NCBI GenBank assembly: GCA_021904315.1
Contig: CM038915.1
Span: forward strand, 17,608,001 to 17,672,000
Length of the DNA: 64,000 nucleotides
Direction of reading: 5' to 3'
Source of the DNA: Sphagnum magellanicum
Lineage: Eukaryota > Streptophyta > Sphagnopsida > Sphagnales > Sphagnaceae
Program-made: the position numbers and the translations under genes
Shown: positions 50,476 through 62,621 of the stretch, piece by piece
How the letters are laid out: each line of letters starts with the position of its first letter
Position numbering within the stretch: the stretch's first letter is position 1
Notes under the pieces: model-generated
Database searches by the model: none
What the model was told of the DNA's origin: nothing
The model's input: the letters and a program-made list of their open reading frames with translations, nothing else

Positions 50476-50880
50476 GTAACATGTACGTAGGGTGTAAATA
50501 ATGATAATTAAAGTTGAAGTACAATTGAAAATGCATGCAATATTTCATCCATCAATATCCTTCTTTCATCCATTCAAAAATAAGGTTCACAAAATAGTCA
50601 AACAATTGACTTGATGTGGCATAATGTCATGGCAAAATGGAATTCTCAACTACTCCTCAACTAGGTTATATTTTATTTAAAAAATGATTTTGACGATCAA
50701 CATCCATTAGTGGTCAATGTCATACACTCACTAAATTAGTCAACACGTCAACTCATTTGAGATGCCATCCCATCCACATGGAATTGTTTTAATTAAATAT
50801 TACTGTGTAGTCAAAACAAAGTTGGGGATGACATGTAATCAAAAACCGGTTGGTTAGAAAATGTCATTTTTCTCCTATTG

Positions 50881-50997
50881 GATGTAGCACCACCACAGTT
50901 GTATTTGATGAAAATAATTGTAACTCTTTTGAATAATGAATACACACTATTGAAAATTGTCAATCCTAGAAAGGATCCAACATTTGTTCAATTTGAG
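50881..50997. other. Left extension of the large repeat, copy 2
   Basis: Sequence directly left of the shared segment. Its counterpart in copy 1 is absent because the gypsy LTR occupies that place. An open frame runs through it into the repeat (50,878-51,081, ending ENRDHHKIWSLTDYYNK), but I do not recognise it. Confidence 0.5.
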
Positions 50998-51999
50998 AAG
51001 GATTATGACTTGTATGAAAATAGAGACCATCACAAAATTTGGAGCTTGACCGACTATTATAACAAAAGAGTGAATGTCTAAGATCAACATGATTCTCCAT
51101 CATCCTTTCCAAAAACCAACCAAGTTTATTGGTGGACAACACACATTGCAACCAAGTAAAAAACAAGATTTGTTGCAATTATGTTTGATGAAGGAAAATT
51201 GTTAAGATTGAAAGAAAGAAAGGAAAAGAAAAAGGTATTTCTAAATACTAGCATTACCAATAACTATAGGCTTCAGATTGACAATGGCATTTAAATGGGG
51301 CATGTAAGTTTAATTAAGTAGACAAAAAAATTTCATGTCAAATGCTATGCAACTATGTATAAAATAATAGCAAAATTCATTATAAATATTTTTGTAGATT
51401 GCATTTTCTACTCATGATATATATATATATATATATATAGTCAACATAACAAAAAAACACCTTGTTAGAATCTATTTAATATTCTATGTGAGATTAATCA
51501 CTTTAACATAGGAATTTATCTTTTGTAAGATGTAAGGTCCCTCCCACTTTTACAAAATAGGCCCAAGAACCCTCCCCTTTTACAACTCATGATCTACATA
51601 TGTTGGGGTTTACGATATTGTTGTGACATGTAATGTCGTGACGTTCGGTGTCATAAGGGTGTACACTAGTAGAAATCAGCCAAAATGTAACCACTCCATT
51701 TACAACTACATGCGACTTGTAGTCGTTTGCGACTAGATTTGAGAATACTTACAACTACATAACCAATTTTCAACTATTTTGCTCATTTTCTTAACTATGA
51801 TGCACCTATTAAAAATTTCATCCTATTGGTTGCATCAATTTTACATTTATTTTCATCCATTAATAGGTTGATATGTCCCATTAGTTACAATAGTCACCAA
51901 ATTAGTTGCATCCTAAAGGTATTTTACAATGACATAGGGGTGTATTTTAATGTATGTACTAAAATTTTATATATATAATATGCATACGTATGTATATTG

Positions 52000-53035
52000 T
52001 TCATATAATGAATTTCAAAATTAATATTTGAACTTTGAATTTTTTTATTCAAATCTGAAAATTGATATTTCAATTCTGAAAACTGTTATTTTAATTTCGT
52101 AAAAAGAATATTAGAATTTGAAATATGATATTTGAATCTGAAAATGATTATTTCAATTGTTTAAAATAGTACTTGAATTTGAAAATTTTGATCTGAATAT
52201 GATATTTTCAATTTAAATTCAAAAAAACTTATTTGATCTAAAAATTGATTTTTAATTTTAAATTAATATTTTCAAATCCAAAAATTAGTATTTCAATTCA
52301 GAAAATTAATAATTGATTAAAAAATAAACATTTTGATTTTGAATATTTTTATATGAATATGGAAATTTATATTTCAGCTTTGAAAATTTTGCATTTAAAT
52401 TTTAAATAATCATTTGATTCAAACCTGAAATTCGAATTCCAAATTATTATTTTTTATTTTCAAAATTAAAACTTCAAGTCTGAAAATTAGTACTTGAGTC
52501 TAAAAATGGACATTTCAATTTTGAATATTTTTATTTGAATCTAAAAACTGACATTTCAATTCTGAAAATTGTTATTTAAATTCAAAAAACTTATTTGATC
52601 TAAAAATTGATATTTGAATTCTAAATTATCATTTCAGTTTTAAAAACTTTATTGAGTCTAAAAATCGACAAATTGATTTTAAATGTTTTTATTTGAGCTT
52701 GAAATTTGATATTTGGATTTTGAAGTTTTTTATTTAAATTTTAAGAAATTATTTACTTGAAAATTGAAATTTTAATTCCAGATTATTATTTTGGATTCTC
52801 AAAATTAATATTTCAATTCAAAAAAATTATTAATTGAGTCTTAAAATGGACATTTTAATTCTGAATATTATTATTTGAATCTGAAAATTGACATTTCAAT
52901 TCTGAAATTTGTTATTTAACTTCAAAAAATTTATTTGATCTAAAATTGATATTTGAATTCCGAATTACTATTTTGGAATCTTAAATTTATATTCTAATTC
53001 AAAACATTATTGATTGAGTTTCAAAGGTTTTTTTT
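52000..53035. repeat. Degenerate tandem array inside the CACTA element
   Basis: About 1 kb of loosely repeating units of roughly 28-36 bases based on TTTGAATCTGAAAATTGATA and ATTTCAATTCTGAAAATT. The variants are imperfect, so it is an old or fast-decaying array. Confidence 0.75.
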
Positions 53036-54204
53036 ACTAGTGTTATCCATAATAAATCACTTTTATAAATAATTATAAATGATTATGTTTATTAAATCTA
53101 ATTATTGTTATAACATAAATTTGTATATTATATAATTTATATTCTTATATTAGAAGAAATTAATTAATGTAAATAATGTTACATTACTTTCAAAGAATTG
53201 TAATTATTTCAGATAAGAATTAATTAGTATGTGCATAATTATTTTCTAATTGAACATAATTATTCGCACTTTTTTAATTTATAACTTCAAACCTGAATTA
53301 AAAATTTGGAAAATTACAATGTAGTTAAAATTATTATTTTACTGATTTTGATTTCACGAATTATTATATAATAATATTATCTAAAAAAATTCTGTGATTA
53401 ATCATCTATGATAAATATTTTATATTAATTTTACAGTAATTATGAAAATTAATGTTATGTTTGACAAATTATTGTATTTATAGTTAATAATTACCAAGAG
53501 AAAATAATTATTTGACCTATAATAATTTTTACAATAATAAATGTAAGTATACAGTGAGTAATGTAATTAGTTGAATAATAATTTCTAAACAATTCGTGTA
53601 AGAATTTACTTTCTAATAACAATTGTTAATTTCATTATTTAGAATTTTGAAATAAATATTTTAAAATTTTAACTTTGAAATTATAGTCATTAAGTTAATT
53701 TTACATTAATTATATTATATATAATTCAATCAAATTCTAAAAAGTAATAAAATATTTTTAAATATTTTATTTATTTAATTATTTATGAGGTATGTATTAA
53801 TAACTTGTGAGTAACTAAAAAGCTAGTTTGCTAGATATTAAAAAGTTATTGCTTATTTATGTAATTGATAATGAATACTAAATATTTGTAGTGTATAATT
53901 TATAATTTAAATATATGTAAATTTAATCATTATTAATTAAATAATAATCTAATATTTGAATTGTTTAAAAATCTGAAAACTAAGAAAGTAAGGCATGAAG
54001 AAAGTTTTGGAATTACAACTTAGTTTGTAAGGAAGTTGCAACTTCAAAACTTATCCTATATTGTTTGTTCTTCATTCCTACTTTGAACATTATATAAACA
54101 AGGGGGTGTGCCCATCCAATTTCACATTATGAAATTAGTGCACATGGGATGAGCTAATCAAAAGGTTCAACTCAAAACAAAAAAATAAATAATACACATT
54201 TCGA

Positions 54205-54440
54205 AAGTACTTACCTCCCTAACCTACTTATTTATTTAGTTAAGTAGGTACTTAGTTTGACCTAGCCATCTAGGTTGGCCTATGTACCTACCTACTTAAG
54301 TATGTACTTATATGAGTAGGTATTTAACCTAGGAAAGTAGAACCTACATACTTACTTTTTGACCTAAGTAGGTAGGTAGGTAAGTAGCCTAACATTGTAG
54401 GCACTTATTTATGTACCTACCTAAGTACCTACCAACCTGA
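54205..54440. repeat. CCTA/TAGG simple-sequence field inside the CACTA element
   Basis: Alternating blocks of CCTACCTA and TAGGTAGG words, e.g. TACCTACCTACTTAAG then AAGTAGGTAGGTAGG, with more than one strand switch. About 430 bases from the right end of the element. Confidence 0.8.
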
Positions 54441-55580
54441 TATTAAATTTTTTATTAAATTAAAATTGTAATGCCATGTGGCATATTTACATTGGGCCAC
54501 GTGTCATAATGTAACATCATCCAAATATTTGAATTGAATGTCCTAGATTATTTCAAAATAATAATTATTTTATAATGTATATTTTAAATAATCAAATATT
54601 AAAACATGTGGTAACACATGATTTGCCCTCAATTGTGACCAAAATAGTTACATCTTAGTCGTATGTGACAATACGTATACAATGGAGTCAAAGGATGAAA
54701 TGTATTTGTTGACTTTTTCTTTCATACAATACACTTTGTGATTTGCGACTAGTTTATCACATGTGACTTGTCTTAGGCGACTAAAAGGATTTTAGTTGCA
54801 AAATGTTTCTTGCAATTAAAATTTAGTCACAAAGACTAGTTGAAAATGCATGTTTTTCTTCTAGTGGTAAATCCATAATAAACTCTACTGAACAAAATAT
54901 TAAAATTAGTCAAAGGTAGAAACTAATCAACCAAAGAGATATGCACACACATATATATACAATGCACAAGAGGAGGCTGAGATTGAAAAGAAGGAAAAAA
55001 AATGTAGTGTATGTACACAGTGGCCATGTAATAACCGTCGTGAACATTTAGAAATTTAGTTTGATTGTGGAAGAAACTCCCCATGACAAAGGAATTTTAG
55101 AAAAACTAACAAGAGAAAGGAAAAGCTTGGCCTTTTATATAATTATCAACAAGTTCAAAACCTAAACAAGCCATAACCCTAAAACATCTAATAACGTATA
55201 ATAACCTAAAAACGTACATTAACCTTAAGAACGTACATTAACGCTAAAGGCATGATTGGCATGCCCGTAATTGACTGTCATGTATGAGGCCATGCATATG
55301 GCCATGACAATATTGTTTGTTTAATGTTTTACAATGAGTAAAACTCATAGGAAGGCAACATCCCCAAAATGTAAGGTTGGACTTGATTATCATCTTAAGC
55401 CCATTTCATATTTCAAGATCATTTGATTTTCTCATGAATATTGTGTTTCAATTACTTAATTTGAGCTTCTATTTCACTTGATGCCCCAAATGTGAATATC
55501 ACAAAGGTATAATGCAAGATAAATATTACTTTCCTTTTGGTGCCTTCTCTATCCTAAATTACTGTCAATGTGACCTACTT

Positions 55581-55607
55581 GGGGGGGGGCGGGGGGGGGG
55601 GGGGGGG
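55581..55607 (+). repeat. G-run in copy 2
   Basis: Nine G, one C, then seventeen G. It corresponds to the 20-G run in copy 1. Confidence 0.93.
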
Positions 55608-58600
55608 CACAACTATTGTGTGGTGACTTTAGTATGTTATGTTCCACTTTTGGTGTACTTAGTTCAGTTGTAATGTGAATCAACTATGGAGAATATGATT
55701 GACATGTCGATAAATGGTACGAAAAATGAGATACATTTTGAAACATGCCTTAAGAAAATTTGGTAGCATTTAATGGAATGGTAATTCACCCTACCAAGCT
55801 CCTAGGTGGAATGTGCCCATTCCATACCATGATCAAACAAAATCATCAAAAATGATGGATGATGGAATCATGTAACATGATTGGGTAGTTATACTACAAA
55901 ATCAATTTGATAAAAAAACAGCCTAGAAAACAAAGGTACATCTTTAGCTATCACCCACATATTGGTTCAAAATTTCAAACAAATTTTACAATCCTGAGAT
56001 GTGAACTCCAAAATGAACAATGTCTTGCTCCTCTAGGAGAATCTTATGCCTGCTTTACATTAGGAGTTAGGGCCAACTTTGAGCATTTTTGGGTTACAAA
56101 TTGGCCACAAGTTACTAATAAATGCTAGAACATTGACGTTGGGATATGCTGGAACATTGGCTCCAAGGGTTGCAAATTGGCCTCCCAAATTTGATGGTAT
56201 CCTTTTTTCTGCCTTGGGGCCAATACAAGTCCATACTGTTTAGCATTTGTTAATACTTGGGGCAAATTGAAAGCCTTGACTTTTAGTGTAAAGCCCTTGG
56301 GTCTAATTTCAACTTTTGCACCAATAGGAATGCTGGATTTGGGTTGAATATTGGCCCTAACTCTTAGTGTAAAGTGTGCTTTATAATGACACACATATGT
56401 TTCTAACCTCAATGTTTACTAATAAATGCAACACATTTGTAGCACTTTTTGGATCAAAATGATAGGTAGAACAATACACACCATTTTATTTATTAACATT
56501 TTAAAAAATAATTCGAAATGGATTGCTAAGGATTCCCAACCTTCAAATGCATAAATCTATGAAAAATGCATCTTAGAAAAAAAAAACTTAGGGAGGGACT
56601 TGGCATATACATTTGCGGTTCTCCAAGTTGTATATCTTCTTAGGCCATGAACTTTGTTTGTTGGCCATCCCCATATGGATGAGATATGGCCTTTGAATTT
56701 TGGTTGGGTGGGATGACACTCACACACATGTGATGGAACCATGTACTTTCTTCCTATTTGTAAACCACATAGTTTTTAACTACGAATTTTTTTTTTTGTG
56801 AAAAGTAAGGTCCCAAATCCCACTTAAAGTCTCCAAAGCCACAAACTAGGTACTAATTATCATGAGGCTTTTTGAATAGGAAAAGGAAGGGCATACAAAT
56901 TAAACTTTGTTTTCTAAAAAAGACCACAAAAGCAGGTTGTGTCAATTGTTATTAACAATACAAATAATTTCCATACCTCTTCTTATGTATGTCGAATGTA
57001 TCCCTTTCATCTTAACATTTAACTAGCCCATTAGTGTGTTTGTGCTCCAAAGTGATGACCATTAAGAACATTGCAATATTGTGCACGATGTTGTGTAACC
57101 ATGTCAAGTCTAGTTTACATCAATGCAATTCATGGGCTTATGAATTTTTGTAAGATCCAATCCCATAGCAAGGTTAAAGTATTCGATCCCCATTTCCATC
57201 ATACATAGGTATCAATAGGTTACAATGGTTGGGCACCAACATTCCCAAAGACTTTGTTCATGATTAAATTATGATGAAAACAAGGTGCATTAAATATCCC
57301 ATTGTTTGTGGTGATACCTATTTTCATAATTAGGTCTTAGGGTTCATCATGGTGCATGGAATCATTGAGCAATGAATATCATTCAAATTAGAAAAGCATG
57401 TGGACACACAAATGCTTTGCAAACACGTAATTGGAAATTTGGAAGGGAGCAAGGGTGGGAGGGGATCATGTGTTTTGTGGTATAATTCAATTAATTATTA
57501 TAGTTTAAATGAAATCTTTTGATTTTGAAGTTGAGAATGGGGATGTCCTTCAAATCATGTTCAACATAGACAGGTCAAAGAGGTAATTAACAACCAAATG
57601 CCACAAGAGACTTCAATAAAAGAAGATCAAGTCTATAAAACCTTATATTTATTGCCATTCACCTTACATATATGAAATGATATGTAAATGTAAAATTAAG
57701 TATATATATTCTAGAAGGTTCACCACAATTAAAATTATCCATTAACTATGGGTTTGATGTGAATTAGACCATTGCATGACGCACAATCATAAATATGAAA
57801 CCAAAGCCATAAAATGTTTTAAGGGAGGTCCATGACATAACCAATGTTGACTTGTTGTAAGCCAAACCTTTAGTTTTGGTTTAAACATGTCTTTAGTGTA
57901 AGGATGAACCTTTAGTTTTTGAAATATTTTTCAAGAATTAGAAACCTTTGATTTTGGGTTTCGTTCTTTTCTTTTTGGATACCAACTCGAGTTCACCAAT
58001 TTCATGGTCAAGAGGAACTTTCAGTTTTGAGATTAGTTTGGGGTGAATAAATTAACCAATTTTTTGGCTTGGTTTTTTTTTAAGGTTGCAATGTCAATTT
58101 TGGTGTTTAAAAAAAATGTATAGTTTGCAAATTGTACCAAAAAAAATCATCCCATATTTAGTGAATATGAGTTGTGTATATATACCTTTGCAACCATTAG
58201 TAGTGCAATAATGAATAGAATTTTGTTACAATTCTACAATTGAATGCACGAACCCCACAAAACAACCTACTTAAATATGTATTTGAAAACATAAATACAA
58301 AAAAAATTGAAAATAAACATAAAAGCTAGAGTACAAATAGAGGGAATGATGATATATGAGATGAAAAGAATGAAAGGACTAAAACAAAATGAGCCACATT
58401 GATCAAGTTACCAAATTTAATCCTTTTTGCCCTTATTGCCATTAGTAAATTGATGGAAATAGAAAACCCTTACAAAATTACAAAAGTTTAATCATAGGAT
58501 TAAACACTTTCCAATTTAGTGCATACCCATATGTGGGCATTAGTTTAAGATATATGGGAGATGGGAATTCTAAATAAAAACATACAAAATAAAAAAAAAT

Positions 58601-59711
58601 GTAAAAGCCAAAGGTGGCATTTAAGGTTTGTAGGGGTCACATACATTGGCAACTATGACTACACGAAAGAAATTGTGATCAACACTTCATTATGTTAGTT
58701 TTTCAAATGCAACAATCATTGTTCCACCTACTGAATGAAAAAAGGTCTCCATCAACCATTTTGTTCATCAACGACCTTACCATTTTGATGGCCACATAAT
58801 TCAAAACCTTTCATGAAATCTTTTGCAAACATTCAATTTTTATTCCATTGTGTATAAACATCTTTTGTAATAAGTATGGAATCAACAAATGCACAATCCA
58901 AAAATTTGAATATTGATAACAATGCATGCCCAATGGGGGAAAAAAAAATCTTTCATGTATACCTAGGCCATGAAAGGCACTTGCACATTTATCAAATCAC
59001 CATCTACCATCACTACACCAAAATGTGTTTTAGTTCATTTTGGGTTTCATTAGATTTTGAGTGAATTTGAACATTTATACCATTGTGAAACTAGTCAATC
59101 CCCTAATGAATAGGGACTAGTTACTACAAATAGTGAATTGGTCCATTAATATTTAGTGAAATATAGATTTACCAAGCCATTTCACTTGCTAGTTAATTAA
59201 CTAGGTAGCACTAAAATCAATTAAATTTAAATTATTTAATATTTAATGTAATTTATAATATTATCAATTATTTCATGATTTTCAGCCTATGAATTATTGA
59301 CAAATGTCACTACCTATGTTTAAGTACATAAGCCATGTAATCAACCTAAGTAAGCACTTATTTCAAGAAATTACATAGGAAAATATTTGATCAATTTATC
59401 AATATTGATCACTAACACACCATTTGTGAAGTTTGATCTTTTGACATTTAGGATGGAAGTAAACACCCTTACCATCAAGCCATTACATTTCATTTTAAAC
59501 ATTACAAAACATAAATTTTGAAATTCATATCTTACTCAGATTTTGTCCAAATGAAATGATTAAAGTTTAATTTAAAAATTCTTTCAATAGTATACATAAT
59601 TACATTTATTTTCTTTTGAAAGTGTAAAATCATTTTAACAAATTTCATTTCAATGATCATTCTTTTGAAAAAAATGTTTAATGAATGGATTATTTTTTTG
59701 TTAATATAATA

Positions 59712-60690
59712 ATAATACTTATGTTAAGTTACTTTCAACTATTCTAGGGCTATTTTTCATTGTTCTAAGTTATTTCACCCTACATTATTTATAGCTATTT
59801 ATGGTTATTCTCAATTTTTAAAGCTTTTTAACTATTTCACTTTAGGTTATTTTCAACTATTGTAAGTTATTTTTGGCTATTGTAAGTTATTTCACTTTAG
59901 GTTATATGTAGCTATTATAAGTTGTTTTTGGTTATTCTAAGCTATTTTATTTTAGGCTATGTGAGGTTATTACTAATTACTTTTGGCTATTGAAAATGAT
60001 TTCACCTTATGTTATTGTTAACTATTCTAGGCTATTTGTGGTTATTATTGGTTATTTTATTGGTGGTTATTGGTTGCTCTTTTATTGGTGGTTATTATAT
60101 TAGTGGTTATTAACAACTATTTTATTAATGATTATTATGGCTATTAATGGATATTTTATTGGTGGTTATTAGTGGCTATTTTATTAATGGTTATTAGTAG
60201 TTATTCTATTAGTGATTATTGTTAATTATTTTATTGTAGGCCGTTGGTGATTATCTTATTGGTGACTATTGATGATTATTCTATTAGTGGCTATTAGTGA
60301 TTATTTTATTAATGGTTATTTTATTATAAACTATTGTTAGATATTCTAAGCTATATTATCATAAGCTATCAATAGTTATTTTATTATAATTTATTTTTTA
60401 TAAACTATTATTGGTTATTCTAGGTTATTTTAGTACCTTAGGTCATTATATTATATTTTAATTTTTATATTTAGGATAAAATAATTTATAATAATTTAAA
60501 GTAAAAAACTTATAATAAATTAGCTAGGATACATTAAAGTAGAATAACGTATAATAATTTATAATAGCTTATAATAATTTATAATAATTTTGGGTATAAG
60601 TTAAAATAACTAAGATAATTTAAAATAATATAAGGTATATCATAAAATAACATAGGGTATTTAAAACAACAACATAAAAAAACATATTTA
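59712..60690. repeat. GGTTATT-rich strand-switching field, copy 2
   Basis: Counterpart of 18,776-19,765. Plus-strand GGTTATT/GGCTATT words to about 60,445, then TTATAATAATTTATAATA and AATAAC words. Block lengths differ from copy 1, showing expansion and loss of units. Confidence 0.78.
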
Positions 60691-62607
60691 CCACAATAGA
60701 TATTAATAGTGAATTATGTGAACTAGTAGTGAAACACAATGTTTACATAGTGATATTATAATGAAATAACTTTAACCAAGGTGAAATCCTTAAAGTGTAA
60801 TGAATTTATTTCATTTTTAAGGTCCCATAGTGATTTAAATTAATGAACTACACCCCATTTTGTATTTAATGCACCAATTTCTCCACACCTCATCACAAAT
60901 GTTGCTATTGAAGAAAAATTCCAAATCCACAAATACATTGGTTAATTAAACATAATAAAACACAATCCTTTACATCTTCAAGTTGGGAATTTTTAAAAAA
61001 AAACATAAATGTAAATTTGACCTGTTTTGTTGAAGGATAAGCACATCACAATGATATCAAGTATTATGGGTACCATTAATCATGGGATTTGTAAACATTT
61101 GAAAGGAATTTATAGTTGTGTTGAAAAGTGTGTTCACACTAGTCAAAATTTCTCCATTCCTCCAAGGATATGTACAAATTGTAGGAAACACATTACCAAT
61201 TTTATTGCACAAGTATAATCATTAACATTGTTGTTAGCTTTTTGGCCACTAACTCCACACATCATCACCATGAGTAATGGTATTGAAAACAATAGTAATC
61301 CTCATCATGGATTCATTCTCCTTAGCCCCCCAACACTTCATTGCATTGTCCTCACTTATTTCATCTTAGAAAAAAACTTGAAGCTATCATAAATTAAAAC
61401 AAATATCACAAAGCAAACTTGGAAAAAAAAAAACACACACACACACACACACACATGAAAACAAACTACACCTTCTAGAGTTCTAGAATTGCTTTCACCA
61501 AAAATAAATAAATAAATAAATAATTCCAACCCATATCAATTTCCAAACACAACACCAAAAACACAAACACTCAAATTTTTATTTACTTTTGCAAAAGTTT
61601 GATGTTGCATTTATATTCAACCTTTTGGAATAGTTCTTGTCCTATTTTTTTCAAATGTCAAAATTGCAGATTTAGTTCACATGTGATTTTCATTCACCTA
61701 ATCCTAGTTAAAAGTGGGAGGTATCATCTTATGTTTACTTGTAAGTGTGAGATCCTCCCTTTCATAAGAAGTAGGGGTAAGAATATTCTTACACCTTGTG
61801 ATTTACATAGGTTTTGTTTTACATTGTGTAAAGCGCAGGGGTTGAAGACATTCCCAAATGTAAGGTTAGAATTGACTATTGTCTTGTCCTATGCTCCTTA
61901 TTTTGGGAACACCTTCATGTTGAGGTTTTACATTAAACATAAAATCTTGATAAGATTTTTGTAGTGTAATTGAAGGGCATTTTATAGCTTGTCATTTTTT
62001 CCTCCATGAAAGGTGGGTATTTTGAAAAACACATTATGTCCAACATTATGTTTTTCAAAATGCTTAATTTTATTTTTTTCTTGTGATACTCATTAGGGTA
62101 GACTTGCCCATCACCAATCACTTGCCTATGGCCAAACATTCATTTATATTTTCATCATATGTGCTTCATTTTGATTAATTTAAGATGTTATGAAAGTGTT
62201 ACCTCAAGCTTTAAAAATCATCTTTGAAATGCAAAGGAAAAGGAGTAATGAAAAATTAACAAAAAGAAAAATAAGCTTTTCACTTACAAAACACAATTTT
62301 TTTATTTTTTCGTCTCTTTGGACCCCTCCTATTTTCAAGCCTCATAACTTTCTTATTTCTTATTCATTTTAAACAATTTAAAATGCTATAAGAGTGCCAC
62401 TTGAAGTTCTACAAAAAAAACCTTTGAATTCTAATAGCAAGACAACATACAAGGAATTTTTTGGGTGTTTGGGAACCAACCTTTGTAATGTTTGTTGATT
62501 CGTTTTTTTGAGTTTTTGACCCCCTTTACTTGGGGGGGCCCTGGAACTTTCTCATTTCAAATCCATTTTTTACAATTGTTACTATGTCAAATGTGCCAAG
62601 AGGAGGG

Positions 62608-62621
62608 TTTAGGGTTTAGGG
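62608..62621 (+). repeat. Interstitial telomere repeat, two units
   Basis: Two perfect plant-type TTTAGGG units. Copy 1 at the same place (around 21,690) has none. Confidence 0.85.

Larger units (their letters stand above)
46810..50880. mobile_element. Candidate CACTA (En/Spm-type) element or end
   Basis: Starts CACTATAAGGAA exactly where the copia relic stops. The next 130 bases share subterminal words with the end of the well-supported CACTA element at 51,664-54,866, read in reverse complement: for example CGCCTTAAACAAGTCACA here against CGCCTAAGACAAGTCACA there, and AGTCGCAAA in both. A degenerate partner end, TTTCTCCTATTG, lies at 50,869-50,880. The flanking triplets (ATT and GAT) do not match, so these two ends may not belong together. 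Inside are a partial copy of the large repeat (48,540-48,975) and a TAGG palindrome (49,985-50,475). No transposase was seen. Confidence 0.5.
51664..54866. mobile_element. Non-autonomous CACTA transposon with target site duplication
   Basis: A 3,203-base unit with inverted ends CACTAGTAGAAA (51,664) and TTTCTTCTAGTG (ending 54,866), which pair with one mismatch, and a 3-bp direct repeat GTA on both sides (51,661-51,663 and 54,867-54,869). The empty site is preserved in the other copy of the large repeat (around 13,869-13,875, AGGTGTAAATCC). CACTA ends and a 3-bp duplication are the defining marks of the En/Spm superfamily. Both subterminal zones carry short repeated words around GCGACTAG and GTGACTTGT, as expected for transposase binding. 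The interior is AT-rich simple sequence without any transposase, so it depended on a helper element. Confidence 0.95.
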
